DNA of 64,000 bases from contig NZ_NMVP01000003.1 in NCBI RefSeq assembly GCF_002250705.1, positions 1-64,000 on the forward strand. Reading direction: 5' to 3'. Source of the stretch: Enemella evansiae. GTDB lineage: Bacteria; Actinomycetota; Actinomycetes; Propionibacteriales; Propionibacteriaceae. Below are positions 25,627 to 36,142 of this stretch, piece by piece. The translations under genes and the position numbers were made by a program. Below the pieces are notes generated by a model. It ran no database searches, was not told the origin of the DNA, and saw only the letters and a program-made list of their open reading frames with translations. Every line of letters begins with the position of its first letter. Position 1 is the stretch's first letter.

Positions 25627-27273
25627 TCAGAAGGGTGCGGGTTCGACGGATTCGCTGCTTTGGTTGGGAATCAGGGCAGGCTGCTGCTCCGGGCGAACCG
25701 GCTTCTTCGCCGTCTTCTGCTTGACCGTGTTGTCCTTGGCTGCCTCGGCTTGTTCGCGGGCTGCCTGGCGTAGGTCGCGGAGGCGTTGGTTCTTGCGGGC
25801 GCGGCGGAGTCGTTCGCGTTCGCGGGCTTCGTCGGCGGCTTGTTCGGCTTCGGCCTGTTCCTTCTCCAGCTGGGTCTGGCCGTTGCACAGGGTCTCCCGA
25901 AGCAGCTTTTCGGTCCGAGAGAGTGAAGCGGCCGGGTCGTTGATCAGGTGGTCGGGTGGTGGATGATTCCAGGTCCCGTAGCTGGTGACCCAGGCCTCCT
26001 GCCCGGCCGGGGTTTTCCAGTGGAACACCCCCGGGGAGGGTTGCTCGACCCGGAATCCGGCGTGGGTCCTGGCCCGATGCAAGGCCCGGTTCAACGGACC
26101 CAGGTTGCCCGAACTGGTCGGCCCCTCCGGGGCAGGGATCGTGTGATCCAGATCGATCCCGCGGCCGAACGCGGAGCGATTCGATCGAGGAAACATCACA
26201 TACCGGTCGCGGAGCTTCACCCTCTGCGCGAGTTCGTCGCTGGGTCGGTAGGTGTTCACCATCACCGGTGCTGCCAGGTCGATCACCGGCCGCACCTTCA
26301 CGGTCCCGGTGCAGCGCTCCAGCAGCTCCTTCAAGTGCTGGAGGGTGACCGGTCCGAGTGCTTCGCCTTCACCGCCGCGACGGTTGGCGAGGTCCTTCTG
26401 GTGGACGTGCAGGATCAGTTCGGCACCGTGCCGGCAGCGCTCGGAGGTGGCTGTGGCGATCTCGCCGTGCTTGTTGACCACCTCACCAGCAGGGGTGACG
26501 GTCGCACTGTCGAACAGCGAGGGTTGGAGCAGTTGCCGCGCCCGGTCCGGGTGGGCGAGGTGGCCGAGCGCTTCGGCGCGGAGTTCGTCCCTGGATGCCG
26601 TCGAGCCACCGGCTTTCAGCACGTCGGCGAGACGGTCGAGGGTGCCGTTCAACTGGGCGGCGTCACCGGCGTCGAGGTTGGCGTAGAGGTCGGTGATTCC
26701 CGGGGTGTTCCGGTTGGGGGTGAACTCGACGCGGCGTTGCTTCTTCGCGGCCTGCCGTTCGGCTTCTTTGTCGTCGTTGAGCATCAACGCCCCGACCTGG
26801 GCCTCGGTCGTCGCGACCGCGCGTTTCGGGGTGAGGTTGACCAGACGGAGTGACCAGAGGGAGTCGAACTCGCGGGCCTGGGTGAAGCTCAACTGCAACG
26901 CGGCGCGGGAGATGTCGCGGGCGACCCAGACGGGGATGTCGCAGTCCAGGGTGGCCTGCCACAGGATCGGATGCCGATGCCGCAGGTTGAGCACGTCGGC
27001 GGTCCAGACCTGCGCGGTCTCCGGTGAGCAGCCCAGCGACATCGCGAGTTCGAGGTGGAAGAACTCGGTGATGCCGGGCGTACCGTCGGCACCGGGGAAG
27101 ACGAGTTGTTCACCGTGCAGCACGCGGGCGGTGAGTTCGTCGGTGTGGGTGTTGAGGCCGGAGTAGGTGTCGCAGGCGGCGGCGATCGCAACGAGGCGGC
27201 GGGCTTCGGTCTGGGCGATCTGCTCGCTTTCGGCGCGGATCGCTGCGAACACTTCGGCTCGTTCGGTGGTCAT
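25627..27273 (-). CDS. DUF222 / HNH endonuclease domain protein (13E12-like)
   Basis: 548 residues. The N-terminal ~300 match the DUF222 domain of actinobacterial 13E12-repeat proteins. An HNH-type nuclease follows near 380-420, with DLDHTIPAPEGPTS, NLGPLNRALHRARTH and a GF..E end. The C-terminus is a charged Glu/Arg/Ala helix (EKEQAEAEQAADEARERERL). A perfect AGGAGG lies just upstream of the ATG. Such genes are multicopy and recombination-linked in mycobacteria. Here repeat clusters bound the gene on both sides (25362-25534 and 27358-27565), consistent with an inserted unit. Natural function unknown. Confidence 0.85.
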   Translation of the reverse strand: MTTERAEVFAAIRAESEQIAQTEARRLVAIAAACDTYSGLNTHTDELTARVLHGEQLVFPGADGTPGITEFFHLELAMSLGCSPETAQVWTADVLNLRHRHPILWQATLDCDIPVWVARDISRAALQLSFTQAREFDSLWSLRLVNLTPKRAVATTEAQVGALMLNDDKEAERQAAKKQRRVEFTPNRNTPGITDLYANLDAGDAAQLNGTLDRLADVLKAGGSTASRDELRAEALGHLAHPDRARQLLQPSLFDSATVTPAGEVVNKHGEIATATSERCRHGAELILHVHQKDLANRRGGEGEALGPVTLQHLKELLERCTGTVKVRPVIDLAAPVMVNTYRPSDELAQRVKLRDRYVMFPRSNRSAFGRGIDLDHTIPAPEGPTSSGNLGPLNRALHRARTHAGFRVEQPSPGVFHWKTPAGQEAWVTSYGTWNHPPPDHLINDPAASLSRTEKLLRETLCNGQTQLEKEQAEAEQAADEARERERLRRARKNQRLRDLRQAAREQAEAAKDNTVKQKTAKKPVRPEQQPALIPNQSSESVEPAPF

Positions 27274-27357
27274 CTTTGGTCACCTCCTCTCATCTGCTAC
27301 ATCCAATATTAGTCACTGTGTTCGAATAACTCAAGGGGTTTGAGGAAAGTTTCTGGG

Positions 27358-27565
27358 TTCATCTCGACACGTCGGCCATTGCTCCGCTTCGCTGCGCATG
27401 GCCGACTACTCGATGAACGTTTGAGGGCTTGGCTTCGACTCGTCGCTGCGCTCCTCGCTCAACCGGCGCACCGGTGGACCGGGTTCATCTCGACACGGTC
27501 GCTGCGCGACCTACTCGATGAACGTGGGGGGAGTCCTCGCTGCGCGACCTGTTCGATGAACGCGG
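27358..27565. repeat. Cluster of type 1 and type 2 palindromic repeats
   Basis: 27358-27419 is type 1 with outer GTTCATC/GATGAAC and inner GTCGGCCAT/ATGGCCGAC. 27431-27464 is a 34-bp type 2 copy. 27483-27523 is the short 41-bp type 1 form with inner GGTCGC/GCGACC. 27531-27565 is a right half. The cluster lies between the DUF222/HNH start and the FMN riboswitch, upstream of both transcripts. Confidence 0.88.
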
Positions 27566-27612
27566 GGGAGGGGGGGGCGGGGTGGGTGTTGTATCGTCGT
27601 CTGTGCAAGCAA

Positions 27613-27737
27613 CGTGCTCCGGGGTCGGTGAAAGTCCGAGCCGGCGGTGACAGTCCGCGACCCGCGTCCCTCACAGGAGGCGGCTGAGCCGGTGGAATTC
27701 CGGCACCGACGGTTAAAGTCCGGATGGGAGGCGCACG
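27613..27737 (+). promoter_or_regulatory. FMN riboswitch (RFN element)
   Basis: The conserved RFN segments appear in order: GGGGTCGGTGAAAGTCCGAG, CCGGCGGTGACAGTCCGCGA, GGCTGAGCCGGTGGAATTCC, and ACGGTTAAAGTCCGGATGGG. The closing stem P1 pairs CGTGC (27613-27617) with GCACG (27733-27737). It precedes ribX by 110 bp. That stretch includes a GGTGC/GCACC-type hairpin near 27769-27788 that could be part of the expression platform, then GGAGGAGAG before the start. FMN binding is expected to shut expression of the riboflavin transporter. Confidence 0.95.
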
Positions 27738-27847
27738 GTTCGCTCGCGTACGCCACCAGGCGGCTCGGTGCTCGGCGCCGGCACCTCGGGGCGTATGCCC
27801 GCGTTCTGCGTACCCCGGGTCACCAGGACCGGAGGAGAGAGCAGGAC

Positions 27848-28696
27848 GTGACCGACAGTCACCACACCACGCTGCGTACCGTCGCATCCCAGCGACGCGG
27901 CGGTGGACCGGTGCTGCGGGTGTTCGCACCGGTCCTGCTCGGCCTGGTCGTGCTGTCGATCTGGCAGCTGCTCACCGCCGGCGGACGCATCCTGCCGACG
28001 CTGCTGCCCAGCCCGGCGGCGGTCTTCACCCGCTTCGCCGACGACCTGGCCGCCGGCCAGCTGCTCACCCTGACCGGTACCACGCTGGTCGAGGCGCTGC
28101 TCGGTTCCCTGCTCGCCGCCGTGATCGCGCTGCCGCTGGGCTACCTGATCGCCCACTGGCGGGTCTTCGACGCCGCGGTGTCGCCCTATCTTGCTGCCTC
28201 ACAAGCGATCCCGGCCGTCGCCGTCGCGCCGCTGCTGGTCATCTGGGTCGGCTACGGACTGCTGCCGATCATGCTGCTCTGCGCCCTGCTGGTCTTCTTC
28301 CCCGTCGTGCTGTCCACGGTCCTCGGCATCCGCGGCATCCGCCGCGAGCTGATCGAGGCCGCCGAACTGGACGGCGCCGCCGGCGTACGCATGCTGCGCC
28401 ACATCGAGTGGCCACTCGCCCTGCGCGCCGTGCTCACCGGCATCCGCAACGGCTTCACCCTCTCGATCACCGGTGCCGTCGTCGGCGAACTGGTGATGGG
28501 CGGCAACGGGCTGGGGATGCTGCTCTCGGTGCAGGCATCGACCGTCGACACCACCGGGCTGTTCGCCACCTTGCTGATGCTCTGCCTGCTCGCCGTCGCC
28601 ATCTACCTGCTGCTGGTCGCCATCGAATGGGCCAGCGACCCGCTGCGCGATCCGCGCCGTCCACGCACCACCGCACGACCGAAGGAGACAGCATGA
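27848..28696 (+). CDS. ribX: Riboflavin ABC transporter permease
   Basis: 282 residues, six membrane spans, and the permease coupling motif EAAELDGAAGVRMLRHIEWP (EAA...G). It belongs to the NMT1/THI5-linked ABC permease group (SsuC/ThiX-like). FMN riboswitch control upstream plus the following NMT1-like binding protein identify the RibXY system. The GTG at 27848 follows GGAGGAGAG. Its stop overlaps ribY (ATGA at 28693). No ATPase gene accompanies the pair. Confidence 0.88.
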   Translation: MTDSHHTTLRTVASQRRGGGPVLRVFAPVLLGLVVLSIWQLLTAGGRILPTLLPSPAAVFTRFADDLAAGQLLTLTGTTLVEALLGSLLAAVIALPLGYLIAHWRVFDAAVSPYLAASQAIPAVAVAPLLVIWVGYGLLPIMLLCALLVFFPVVLSTVLGIRGIRRELIEAAELDGAAGVRMLRHIEWPLALRAVLTGIRNGFTLSITGAVVGELVMGGNGLGMLLSVQASTVDTTGLFATLLMLCLLAVAIYLLLVAIEWASDPLRDPRRPRTTARPKETA

Positions 28697-29703
28697 ATCG
28701 TCGGCATTTCCTTGCCTCATTGGGGGCCGCGGCACTCGCGGCCACGGTGGCCGGGTGCAACCAGGCCACCCCCGGCAACGCTCCGGCGGGCGGCGGTGTG
28801 CCGTTGACCATCGGGTTGACCTACACCCCCGACATCCAGTTCGCGCCCTTCTATCTGGCCGAGTCCGCGGGCCATTTCGAGGCCCAGGGAGTACGCGTGA
28901 CACTGCGTCACCACGGTGCCAACGAGCAACTTCTCGGCGCCCTCCAGGCCGGTACCGAGCAGCTCGTCTACGCCGGCGGCGACGAGTTGCTGCAGGCCCG
29001 CTCCCAGGGCGTCGCGGTGACCGACATCGCCACCCTCTACCAGGAGTACCCGGTGGTCGCGATCGTCCGCGAGGAGTCCCCGATCCGCTCCGCCGCCGAC
29101 CTGCGCGGCCGCCGCATCGGCGTCCCGGGCCCCTACGGCGAGACCTGGTTCGGGCTGCTCGCGCTGCTCGAAACAGCGGGACTGAAGCAGAGCGACGTCC
29201 AGGTGCAGAACATCGGCTACACCCAGCAGGCGGCCCTGACCAGCAACCAGGTGGAGGTGGTGATGGGGTACGCCAACAACGACGCCGTCCGCTTCAGCCA
29301 GGCCGGGATTCCCATCCGGTCGCTGCCGCTGGCCGAGGAGCAGGCCGCGGTGCCGCTGGTCGGGGTCGGTCTGGGGGCCGCCGATCAGGTGCTGCAGACC
29401 CGGGCGGAGGATCTGCGGAAGGTGATCAACGCGGTCCGCCGCGGGATCGACGACCTGGTCGCCGACCCGAACAAGGCGGTCGAGGCCGCCAAGAAATATG
29501 TGCCGAACCTGTCGGTACCGGCGCAGCAACAGGCGGCACTGGCCACCCTGGAAGCAACCATTCCGCTGTTCGGAGACCCGGCCACCGCCGGCCAGCAGGA
29601 CCCCGCCCGGTGGGAGTCGATGGCGGAGTTCATGCAGCAGATGGGCCTGCTCGCCAAGCCGGTGCCGGCCGCCGAGGCGTACACCGACACACTGCTGAAC
29701 TGA
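28693..29703 (+). CDS. ribY: Riboflavin ABC transporter substrate-binding lipoprotein
   Basis: 336 residues. A twin-arginine-like start (NRRHFLASLG) leads to the lipobox ATVAGC with Cys about 22, so it is a membrane-anchored lipoprotein. The mature part is an NMT1/THI5-type binding protein: LTYTPDIQFAPFYLAESAGHF, GANEQLLGALQAG and LRGRRIGVPGPYGETWFG. Coupling to ribX and the FMN riboswitch argue for riboflavin as ligand. It ends 3 bp from the convergent rbsK stop. Confidence 0.88.
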   Translation: MNRRHFLASLGAAALAATVAGCNQATPGNAPAGGGVPLTIGLTYTPDIQFAPFYLAESAGHFEAQGVRVTLRHHGANEQLLGALQAGTEQLVYAGGDELLQARSQGVAVTDIATLYQEYPVVAIVREESPIRSAADLRGRRIGVPGPYGETWFGLLALLETAGLKQSDVQVQNIGYTQQAALTSNQVEVVMGYANNDAVRFSQAGIPIRSLPLAEEQAAVPLVGVGLGAADQVLQTRAEDLRKVINAVRRGIDDLVADPNKAVEAAKKYVPNLSVPAQQQAALATLEATIPLFGDPATAGQQDPARWESMAEFMQQMGLLAKPVPAAEAYTDTLLN

Positions 29704-29706
29704 TCC

Positions 29707-30642
29707 TCAGGACTCGGACTGCTCCTGCCCCGACTTCTCCTGTTCAGCCAGGAAATCCGCCAGCTCCGCCGGGGTCGGATAGGACGGCTGCGCACCGTGC
29801 CGGGTGGTCGCGAAGGCACCCACCCGGGCCGCGAAGCGGGCCGCTTCGACCAGGTCGTCGCCCTCGGCCAGCCGGTACGCCAGCGCGCCGGTGAACGCAT
29901 CGCCGGCACCGGTGCTGTCCACCGCCCGGACCCGCACACTCGGTACATGCTCGGAGCGGTCCCCGTCGATGACCAGCGCACCCTCCGCGCCCAGGGTGAT
30001 CACGGCCCGCCGGATGTCCTTGCCGGCAAGGAGTTCCGCGGCACGCTCCAACGCCGCCTCCTCACCGACCAGGTCGGCCAGCTCGTGCTCGTTGACCAGC
30101 AGCACCTCGGTCGCCGCCAGCAGCTCCGGGCCCACCGGCGCCGACGGCGACAGGTTCAACAGCACCCGTACGCCCCGGCGGCTCGCCTCCTGTGCGGCGG
30201 TCAGCACCACCCGCTGATCCACCTCCAGACACAGGCAGAGCACCGCCGCGTCGGCGAAGAGTTCGTCCGCCTCGAGCACGTGCTCCACCGCGAGCTTCCC
30301 GTTGGCACCGGGGGAGATGATGATGAAGTTCTCCCCGGCATCGTCGACCGCGATCATCGCGGTCCCGGTGGCCACGCCGGCGACCGAGCGGATCCACCGC
30401 TGCTCCACCCCGGCCCGCTCCGAGGCGGCGCGCAGCAGCTCACCGTGCGGGTCGTCACCGACCAGCCCGAGCAACCCGACCCGGCCGCCGAGCCGGGCCG
30501 CCGCTGCCGCCTGATTGCTGGATTTCCCACCAGGGTTGATCTCCAGCTCCGAACCGGACACCGTTTCGCCACCACGGGGCAGCCGCTCGGTACGGACGGT
30601 CAGGTCGGCGTTCATCGAACCGACCACGGCGATGCGGGCCAT
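29707..30642 (-). CDS. rbsK: Ribokinase
   Basis: A PfkB-family sugar kinase, 311 residues. The N-terminal GSMNADLTVRTERLPRGGET and GGKSSNQAAAAARLGG match ribokinases, and the C-terminal DSTGAGDAFTGAL holds the catalytic Asp and anion hole. It phosphorylates ribose released by the upstream nucleoside hydrolase. The gene order uriH-uriT-rbsK recalls the uridine operon of Corynebacterium glutamicum, but no LacI-type uriR is present here. The start is ATG 30642. Confidence 0.92.
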   Translation of the reverse strand: MARIAVVGSMNADLTVRTERLPRGGETVSGSELEINPGGKSSNQAAAAARLGGRVGLLGLVGDDPHGELLRAASERAGVEQRWIRSVAGVATGTAMIAVDDAGENFIIISPGANGKLAVEHVLEADELFADAAVLCLCLEVDQRVVLTAAQEASRRGVRVLLNLSPSAPVGPELLAATEVLLVNEHELADLVGEEAALERAAELLAGKDIRRAVITLGAEGALVIDGDRSEHVPSVRVRAVDSTGAGDAFTGALAYRLAEGDDLVEAARFAARVGAFATTRHGAQPSYPTPAELADFLAEQEKSGQEQSES

Positions 30643-30644
30643 GC

Positions 30645-32087
30645 TCACTCCTTCGTCTTGTCTGCAACAGATTCGGTGCCGACGGCTGCGGCGCTGTCCT
30701 CGGTCGGGCGGGGAATCAGCATCGAGACCAGCATCGCCACCAGCAGCAGCACCGCACCGGTGATGATGCCGGCCTGGTAACCGGCCGCCGAACCGGGAGC
30801 GGTGAAGGCGGTCTGCATCGCCAGCAGGATGGCGAAACTGAGCCCGGCGCCCAGATTGAAGGCACCGGCGTTCAACCCCGGCAGCACCCCGGGTGCCTCC
30901 GGCGGGGAGAGCGCCACTCCGAGCCCGTTCAGCATGATGTTCACCGTGCCGGCATAGGTCAGGCCGATGAAGATCGACAGCACCAGCAGCAGCACCGCCG
31001 ACGCGTTGCCGGAGGTGAACGCCAGCACCACCGCCCCGACCAGGGTGCCGATCATGCCGACCCGCAGCACCGCGAGATAGCCGACCGAGGAGGCCAACCG
31101 CCCGGCCACCGGGCCCATCGCCAACCCGGCCAGGGCGTACGGGGTGAGGGTCCACAGGGCCGCGGCGTCGGCGCTCAACCCGGGGCCGACCTCGGCGTCC
31201 TGGGCCAGCCCGGGTACCAGGCCGTTCATCATCGCGAACACCCCGGTCATCGTCAGCAGGGTCGTCAACAGCAGCGCCCAGGTCTCTCGGCGCCGCAACT
31301 GGGCGGGTCGGATCAACGGATGCGGACGCCGCTTCGCCAGCGTCCAGAACACCGCGAACACCACCACCGCCAGCACCAGCAGGCCACCGACCAGCACCCA
31401 GTTCGCCTCGGCCAGCTTGCCCGCCTCGTTGATCGCGGTGAGCGCGGCGCCGACGGTGATCACCAGCAGCAGCACCCCCAGCCAGTCCATCGGCACCTGT
31501 TCACCACCGCGCGACTCGGGTGCCAGCAGCAGCACCAGCACCGCCGCCAACCCGGCCACCGCGGCCATCGCCCAGAACACCGACCGGAAACCGTAGGTCG
31601 AGGCCAACCAGCCACCGGCCAGCGCATCCACCCCGGCCACGCCACCGTTCACCGCGGTGACCACGCCCATCAGCGTGGTGTAGGTCCGGTTGTCGGGGAT
31701 CTCGTGGCGCAACATGATCAGACACAGCGGAACGGTCGGCCCGGAGACCCCCTGGATCACCCGGGCCACGAACAGCATCGGGATCCCGGTCGAGAAGGCG
31801 GCGAGCACACAACCGAGTGCCATCAGCGCCAGCATCCCGACCAGCACCCGCCGCCGACCGAAGAGATCTCCCAACCGGGGCAGGAAAAGCGAGAACAGGG
31901 CGGCCGAGGTGAAGAACGCCGTCTGGGTGGTACCGACCGCAGCGGCGGTGGTGCCCAGCTCCCGCTCGATCGAGACCAGCGCCGGCGACAGCATCGAGGC
32001 GTTCAGCTGGAAGGCCACGCAGGCGGCCAGCAATGCGGTCAGCAGCACCCCGGCGCCGACCCGCTGCCGCCCGGCGACCTCACTCAT
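30645..32087 (-). CDS. uriT: MFS transporter, probable ribonucleoside importer
   Basis: 480 residues, about fourteen hydrophobic spans, with GDLFGRRRVLVGMLAL between spans 2 and 3. Sequence alone says only MFS. Its position between a nucleoside hydrolase (ATGA overlap at 32084-32087) and ribokinase (2 bp gap) gives the nucleoside-import proposal, as in the uriT gene of corynebacteria. Confidence 0.75.
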   Translation of the reverse strand: MSEVAGRQRVGAGVLLTALLAACVAFQLNASMLSPALVSIERELGTTAAAVGTTQTAFFTSAALFSLFLPRLGDLFGRRRVLVGMLALMALGCVLAAFSTGIPMLFVARVIQGVSGPTVPLCLIMLRHEIPDNRTYTTLMGVVTAVNGGVAGVDALAGGWLASTYGFRSVFWAMAAVAGLAAVLVLLLAPESRGGEQVPMDWLGVLLLVITVGAALTAINEAGKLAEANWVLVGGLLVLAVVVFAVFWTLAKRRPHPLIRPAQLRRRETWALLLTTLLTMTGVFAMMNGLVPGLAQDAEVGPGLSADAAALWTLTPYALAGLAMGPVAGRLASSVGYLAVLRVGMIGTLVGAVVLAFTSGNASAVLLLVLSIFIGLTYAGTVNIMLNGLGVALSPPEAPGVLPGLNAGAFNLGAGLSFAILLAMQTAFTAPGSAAGYQAGIITGAVLLLVAMLVSMLIPRPTEDSAAAVGTESVADKTKE

Positions 32088-33031
32088 GACTTCACCTCAC
32101 CGATCCGCTCCAGGGCATCGGTGACCAGGCCCCAGAAGCGGTCGAAATCGAGCTGCACCGCCACCTGGGTGGGACAGTCGGCGGGCGGCTTGCCACGGAA
32201 GTCGGCGACCGTCATGCCGAGGGTCTCGGTGCCGGTCAGCTCGATCGTCACCGGCGCCTTCCGGGTCGTCAGCACCGCCGGGTCGATGACATAGGCCACC
32301 GCGCACGGGTCGTGCACCGGCGGGGAGTCGAAGTCCTGATTCTCCTTGTACGCCTTGCCGAAATAGTCGAACAGGTCCAGCACGAACTCCGCCGGCTCGG
32401 TGCCGACCGCGCGGATCTTCTCGGCCACCTCCGGGGTGGCCAGCGCCTGATGGGTGAGGTCCAGCCCGACCATGGTCACCGGCCAACCGGCACCGAAGAC
32501 GATGTGCGCGGCCTCCGGATCGATCTTGATGTTGAACTCGGCCACCGCCGACCAGTTTCCGGTGTGGTAGCCGCCGCCCATCAGCACCACCTCGCGTACC
32601 CGCTCGATGATCCGCGGCTCCAACCGCGCCGCCAGGGCGATATTGGTCAACGCACCGGTCGGTACCAGGGTGATCTCGCCCGGATCGTGCGACATCACGG
32701 TGTCGATGATCAGCTGCACCGCGTGCATCGGCGCCACCGGGGTGGTCGCCTCCCGCATCCGCGGGCCCTCCATCCCGGACTCGCCGTGGATGTCCTCGGC
32801 GACCTCCTGGCTGCGTACCAGCGGCCGGTCCGCACCCGCCGCGATCGGCACCCCGCGCATCCCGATCACCGTCGCCACCGACTGGGCGTTGCGGGTCACC
32901 TTCTCCAGCGTCTGGTTGCCGGCGACGGTGGTCACCGCGACCAGATCGATCTCGGGATTGCCGTGGGCCAGCAGCAGCGCGATCGCGTCGTCGTGACCGG
33001 GATCGCAGTCCAGGATGATTTTGCGGGGCAT
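32084..33031 (-). CDS. uriH: Pyrimidine-type ribonucleoside hydrolase
   Basis: 315 residues of the inosine-uridine nucleoside N-ribohydrolase fold. The calcium-binding DxDPGHDD is at the N-terminus (LDCDPGHDDAIAL, Asp8/10/14/15). ALTNIALAARLEP and VVLMGGGYHTGNWSAVAEFN follow, with a late HDPCAVAYV containing the third Ca ligand and the catalytic-side His/Asp. It splits uridine-like nucleosides into base and ribose. The uracil phosphoribosyltransferase gene 50 bp upstream makes uridine a good guess. Confidence 0.9.
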   Translation of the reverse strand: MPRKIILDCDPGHDDAIALLLAHGNPEIDLVAVTTVAGNQTLEKVTRNAQSVATVIGMRGVPIAAGADRPLVRSQEVAEDIHGESGMEGPRMREATTPVAPMHAVQLIIDTVMSHDPGEITLVPTGALTNIALAARLEPRIIERVREVVLMGGGYHTGNWSAVAEFNIKIDPEAAHIVFGAGWPVTMVGLDLTHQALATPEVAEKIRAVGTEPAEFVLDLFDYFGKAYKENQDFDSPPVHDPCAVAYVIDPAVLTTRKAPVTIELTGTETLGMTVADFRGKPPADCPTQVAVQLDFDRFWGLVTDALERIGEVKS

Positions 33032-33081
33032 CGGTGCACCTCCAACTACAGCGGGTGGAGGCCCGACGTTACTACCCCGCG

Positions 33082-33723
33082 CTACTCCGCGGTGCCGTAC
33101 AGACGATCTCCCGCATCGCCCAGCCCGGGAACGATGTAACCCACGTCATTGAGGTGGTCGTCGACCGCGGCCACCACCAGATGACAGGGCACCTCGAGAT
33201 CGGCGAGCAGCTGCTGGACCCGCTCCACCCCCTCGGGGGCGGCGAGCAGGCAGATGCAGGTGATGTGGTCCGCGCCGCGCTCGACCAGGAAGTTGATGCA
33301 GCCCGCCAGCGACCCGCCGGTGGCCAGCATCGGGTCGAGCACATAGCACTGCCGCCCGGACAGATCGTTCGGCAGCCGCTCGGCATAGGTCACCGGCTGC
33401 AGCGTCTCCTCGTTGCGCACCATCCCGACGAAACCGACCTCGGCGGTCGGGATCAGCCGCAGGAACCCATCGAGCATGCCCAGCCCGGCGCGCAGGATCG
33501 GCACCACCAGCGGCGGCGGCGAATCGAGATGTACGCCGGTCGTCGCGGTCACCGGGGTGGTCACCTCGTGCGGGCGGACCCGGACCTGCCGGGTCGCCTC
33601 GTAGCCGAGCAGCGTCACCAACTGATCGGTGAGCCGCCGGAACGTCGGGGTATCGGTGCGCTGGTCGCGCAGCACGGTCAGTTTGTGTGCCACCAGCGGG
33701 TGGTCGACGACGGTTACCTCCAC
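33082..33723 (-). CDS. upp: Uracil phosphoribosyltransferase
   Basis: 213 residues, converting uracil and PRPP to UMP. The 5-phosphoribose loop is [11 protein letters not shown]. The family markers [14 protein letters not shown] and the C-terminal [12 protein letters not shown] are intact. The start is GTG at 33723 ([15 protein letters not shown]), the usual family opening. It lies in line with uriH, so uracil made by the hydrolase would be recaptured. Confidence 0.95.
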   Translation of the reverse strand: MEVTVVDHPLVAHKLTVLRDQRTDTPTFRRLTDQLVTLLGYEATRQVRVRPHEVTTPVTATTGVHLDSPPPLVVPILRAGLGMLDGFLRLIPTAEVGFVGMVRNEETLQPVTYAERLPNDLSGRQCYVLDPMLATGGSLAGCINFLVERGADHITCICLLAAPEGVERVQQLLADLEVPCHLVVAAVDDHLNDVGYIVPGLGDAGDRLYGTAE

Positions 33724-33761
33724 GCCGGAGAGCTTATCGGCGTCCGGCCGCGGCGGCCCCC

Positions 33762-34889
<1,128 letters not shown>

Positions 34890-34992
34890 TCCTTCATGCT
34901 AATGAGCGCGTCCGGGACCGGATGGGTGGGGCAGCGCGAGGCGGCGATCTCTGACACCATTGGAGCCGGATTGCCGAGCAGGAGGACGCCCC

Positions 34993-35622
34993 ATGTCGAA
35001 CCGAGACAACGAAGAGCTCACCGAGTTCGAGCTGCCGTCCCGCGACGACCGGGACGATCTCGACGACGACCTGGAGGAACTCGACCTCGGCGACGATTCC
35101 GATGATGACGACGACGATGACGACTTCGACGAGATCGAGGACGCCACCGCCGACGACATCGACCTGGTCGTCGGTGTCTATCGCGAGGACGGGCAACCGG
35201 TCGCGACCGCGCTGGCGCTCGACCTGGCCAACGACCTGGACGAGCTGATCTCCCAGCTGCGCCGCCAGCCCGCCGATGCGGGGGCGATCGGGATGGTCTC
35301 GCTGGTCGGCGAGGTGTTCGTGATCGTGCGGGTCCGCGGCGCCAATGTGCAGGTGCTGCTCTCCGACGCCGCCGCGGCGGGGGACTGGCCGATCGCCCGC
35401 GACATCGCCGATTTCCTCGGTGTGGAAGAGATCCCGGACCCCGACGACGAGTCCGAGCCGATGGGTGATCTCGGCCTGCTCGCCGATGTCGGAGTGAGCG
35501 ATTTCGAGATGGAGGCGTTCTGCGACGACTACGACTCCGACTCCGACGAACTGCTCGCCGAGATCGCCGAGAAGATCAAGGTCGGCCCGGCCTTCCGGCG
35601 CGCGGTCGAGTCGTTCGACTGA
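34993..35622 (+). CDS. tRNA adenosine deaminase-associated protein
   Basis: 209 residues with a long acidic N-terminus (an eight-residue Asp run at about 37-44) and a conserved domain from about 58 (LVVGVYREDGQPVATAL). This gene sits just before tadA in many actinobacteria, where it is known only by association. The start ATG at 34993 follows AGGAGG-like GGAGGA. It is 21 bp from tadA, hence co-transcribed. Confidence 0.82.
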   Translation: MSNRDNEELTEFELPSRDDRDDLDDDLEELDLGDDSDDDDDDDDFDEIEDATADDIDLVVGVYREDGQPVATALALDLANDLDELISQLRRQPADAGAIGMVSLVGEVFVIVRVRGANVQVLLSDAAAAGDWPIARDIADFLGVEEIPDPDDESEPMGDLGLLADVGVSDFEMEAFCDDYDSDSDELLAEIAEKIKVGPAFRRAVESFD

Positions 35623-35643
35623 GGATCGGGGGCGTACGCCGGG

Positions 35644-36102
35644 ATGGCCAGTCGCTGGGATCCCGCGATGGGTCTGGCGCTGGACCGGGCCCGGGCGGTG
35701 CGCGCGCACGGTGACGTGCCGATCGGTGCGGTGCTGCTGGACGGGACCGGTACGCCGATCGCGGCGGCCGGCAACGAGCGCGAGCTGACCGGTGACCCGA
35801 CCGCCCATGCCGAGGTGCTCTGCCTGCGCCGCGGCGCGGTGGCCGTCGGGGATCTGTGGCGGTTGATCGACTGCACCCTGGTCGTCACCCTGGAACCGTG
35901 CACGATGTGTGCCGGTGCGGTGGTCGCCGCCCGGGTCGGCCGGTTGGTGTTCGGCGCCTTCGACCCGAAGGCCGGTGCGGTGGCGTCGCTGTTCGACGTG
36001 GTCCGCGATCCGCGGCTGAATCACCGGCCCGAGGTGATCTCCGGGATCCGCGCCGAGGAGAGCGCCGCCCTGCTGCGGGACTTCTTCGCCGGGCAGCGCT
36101 GA
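35644..36102 (+). CDS. tadA: tRNA(Arg) adenosine-34 deaminase
   Basis: 152 residues. The zinc/catalytic HAE motif (TAHAEVLCL) and PCTMCAG give the His, two Cys and the proton-shuttling Glu of the cytidine/deoxycytidylate deaminase fold. It converts the wobble A of tRNA-Arg(ACG) to inosine. It follows its associated protein gene as expected. Confidence 0.93.
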   Translation: MASRWDPAMGLALDRARAVRAHGDVPIGAVLLDGTGTPIAAAGNERELTGDPTAHAEVLCLRRGAVAVGDLWRLIDCTLVVTLEPCTMCAGAVVAARVGRLVFGAFDPKAGAVASLFDVVRDPRLNHRPEVISGIRAEESAALLRDFFAGQR

Positions 36103-36142
36103 GCGCCGAGTCTCGCGGAACCGCGCCGACTTCACGTCCGGG

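Noticed and set aside
27274..27357. SOS box upstream of the DUF222/HNH gene (GTTCGAATAAC)
   Set aside because: Only one half resembles the actinobacterial CGAAC/GTTCG box; the second half-site is absent.
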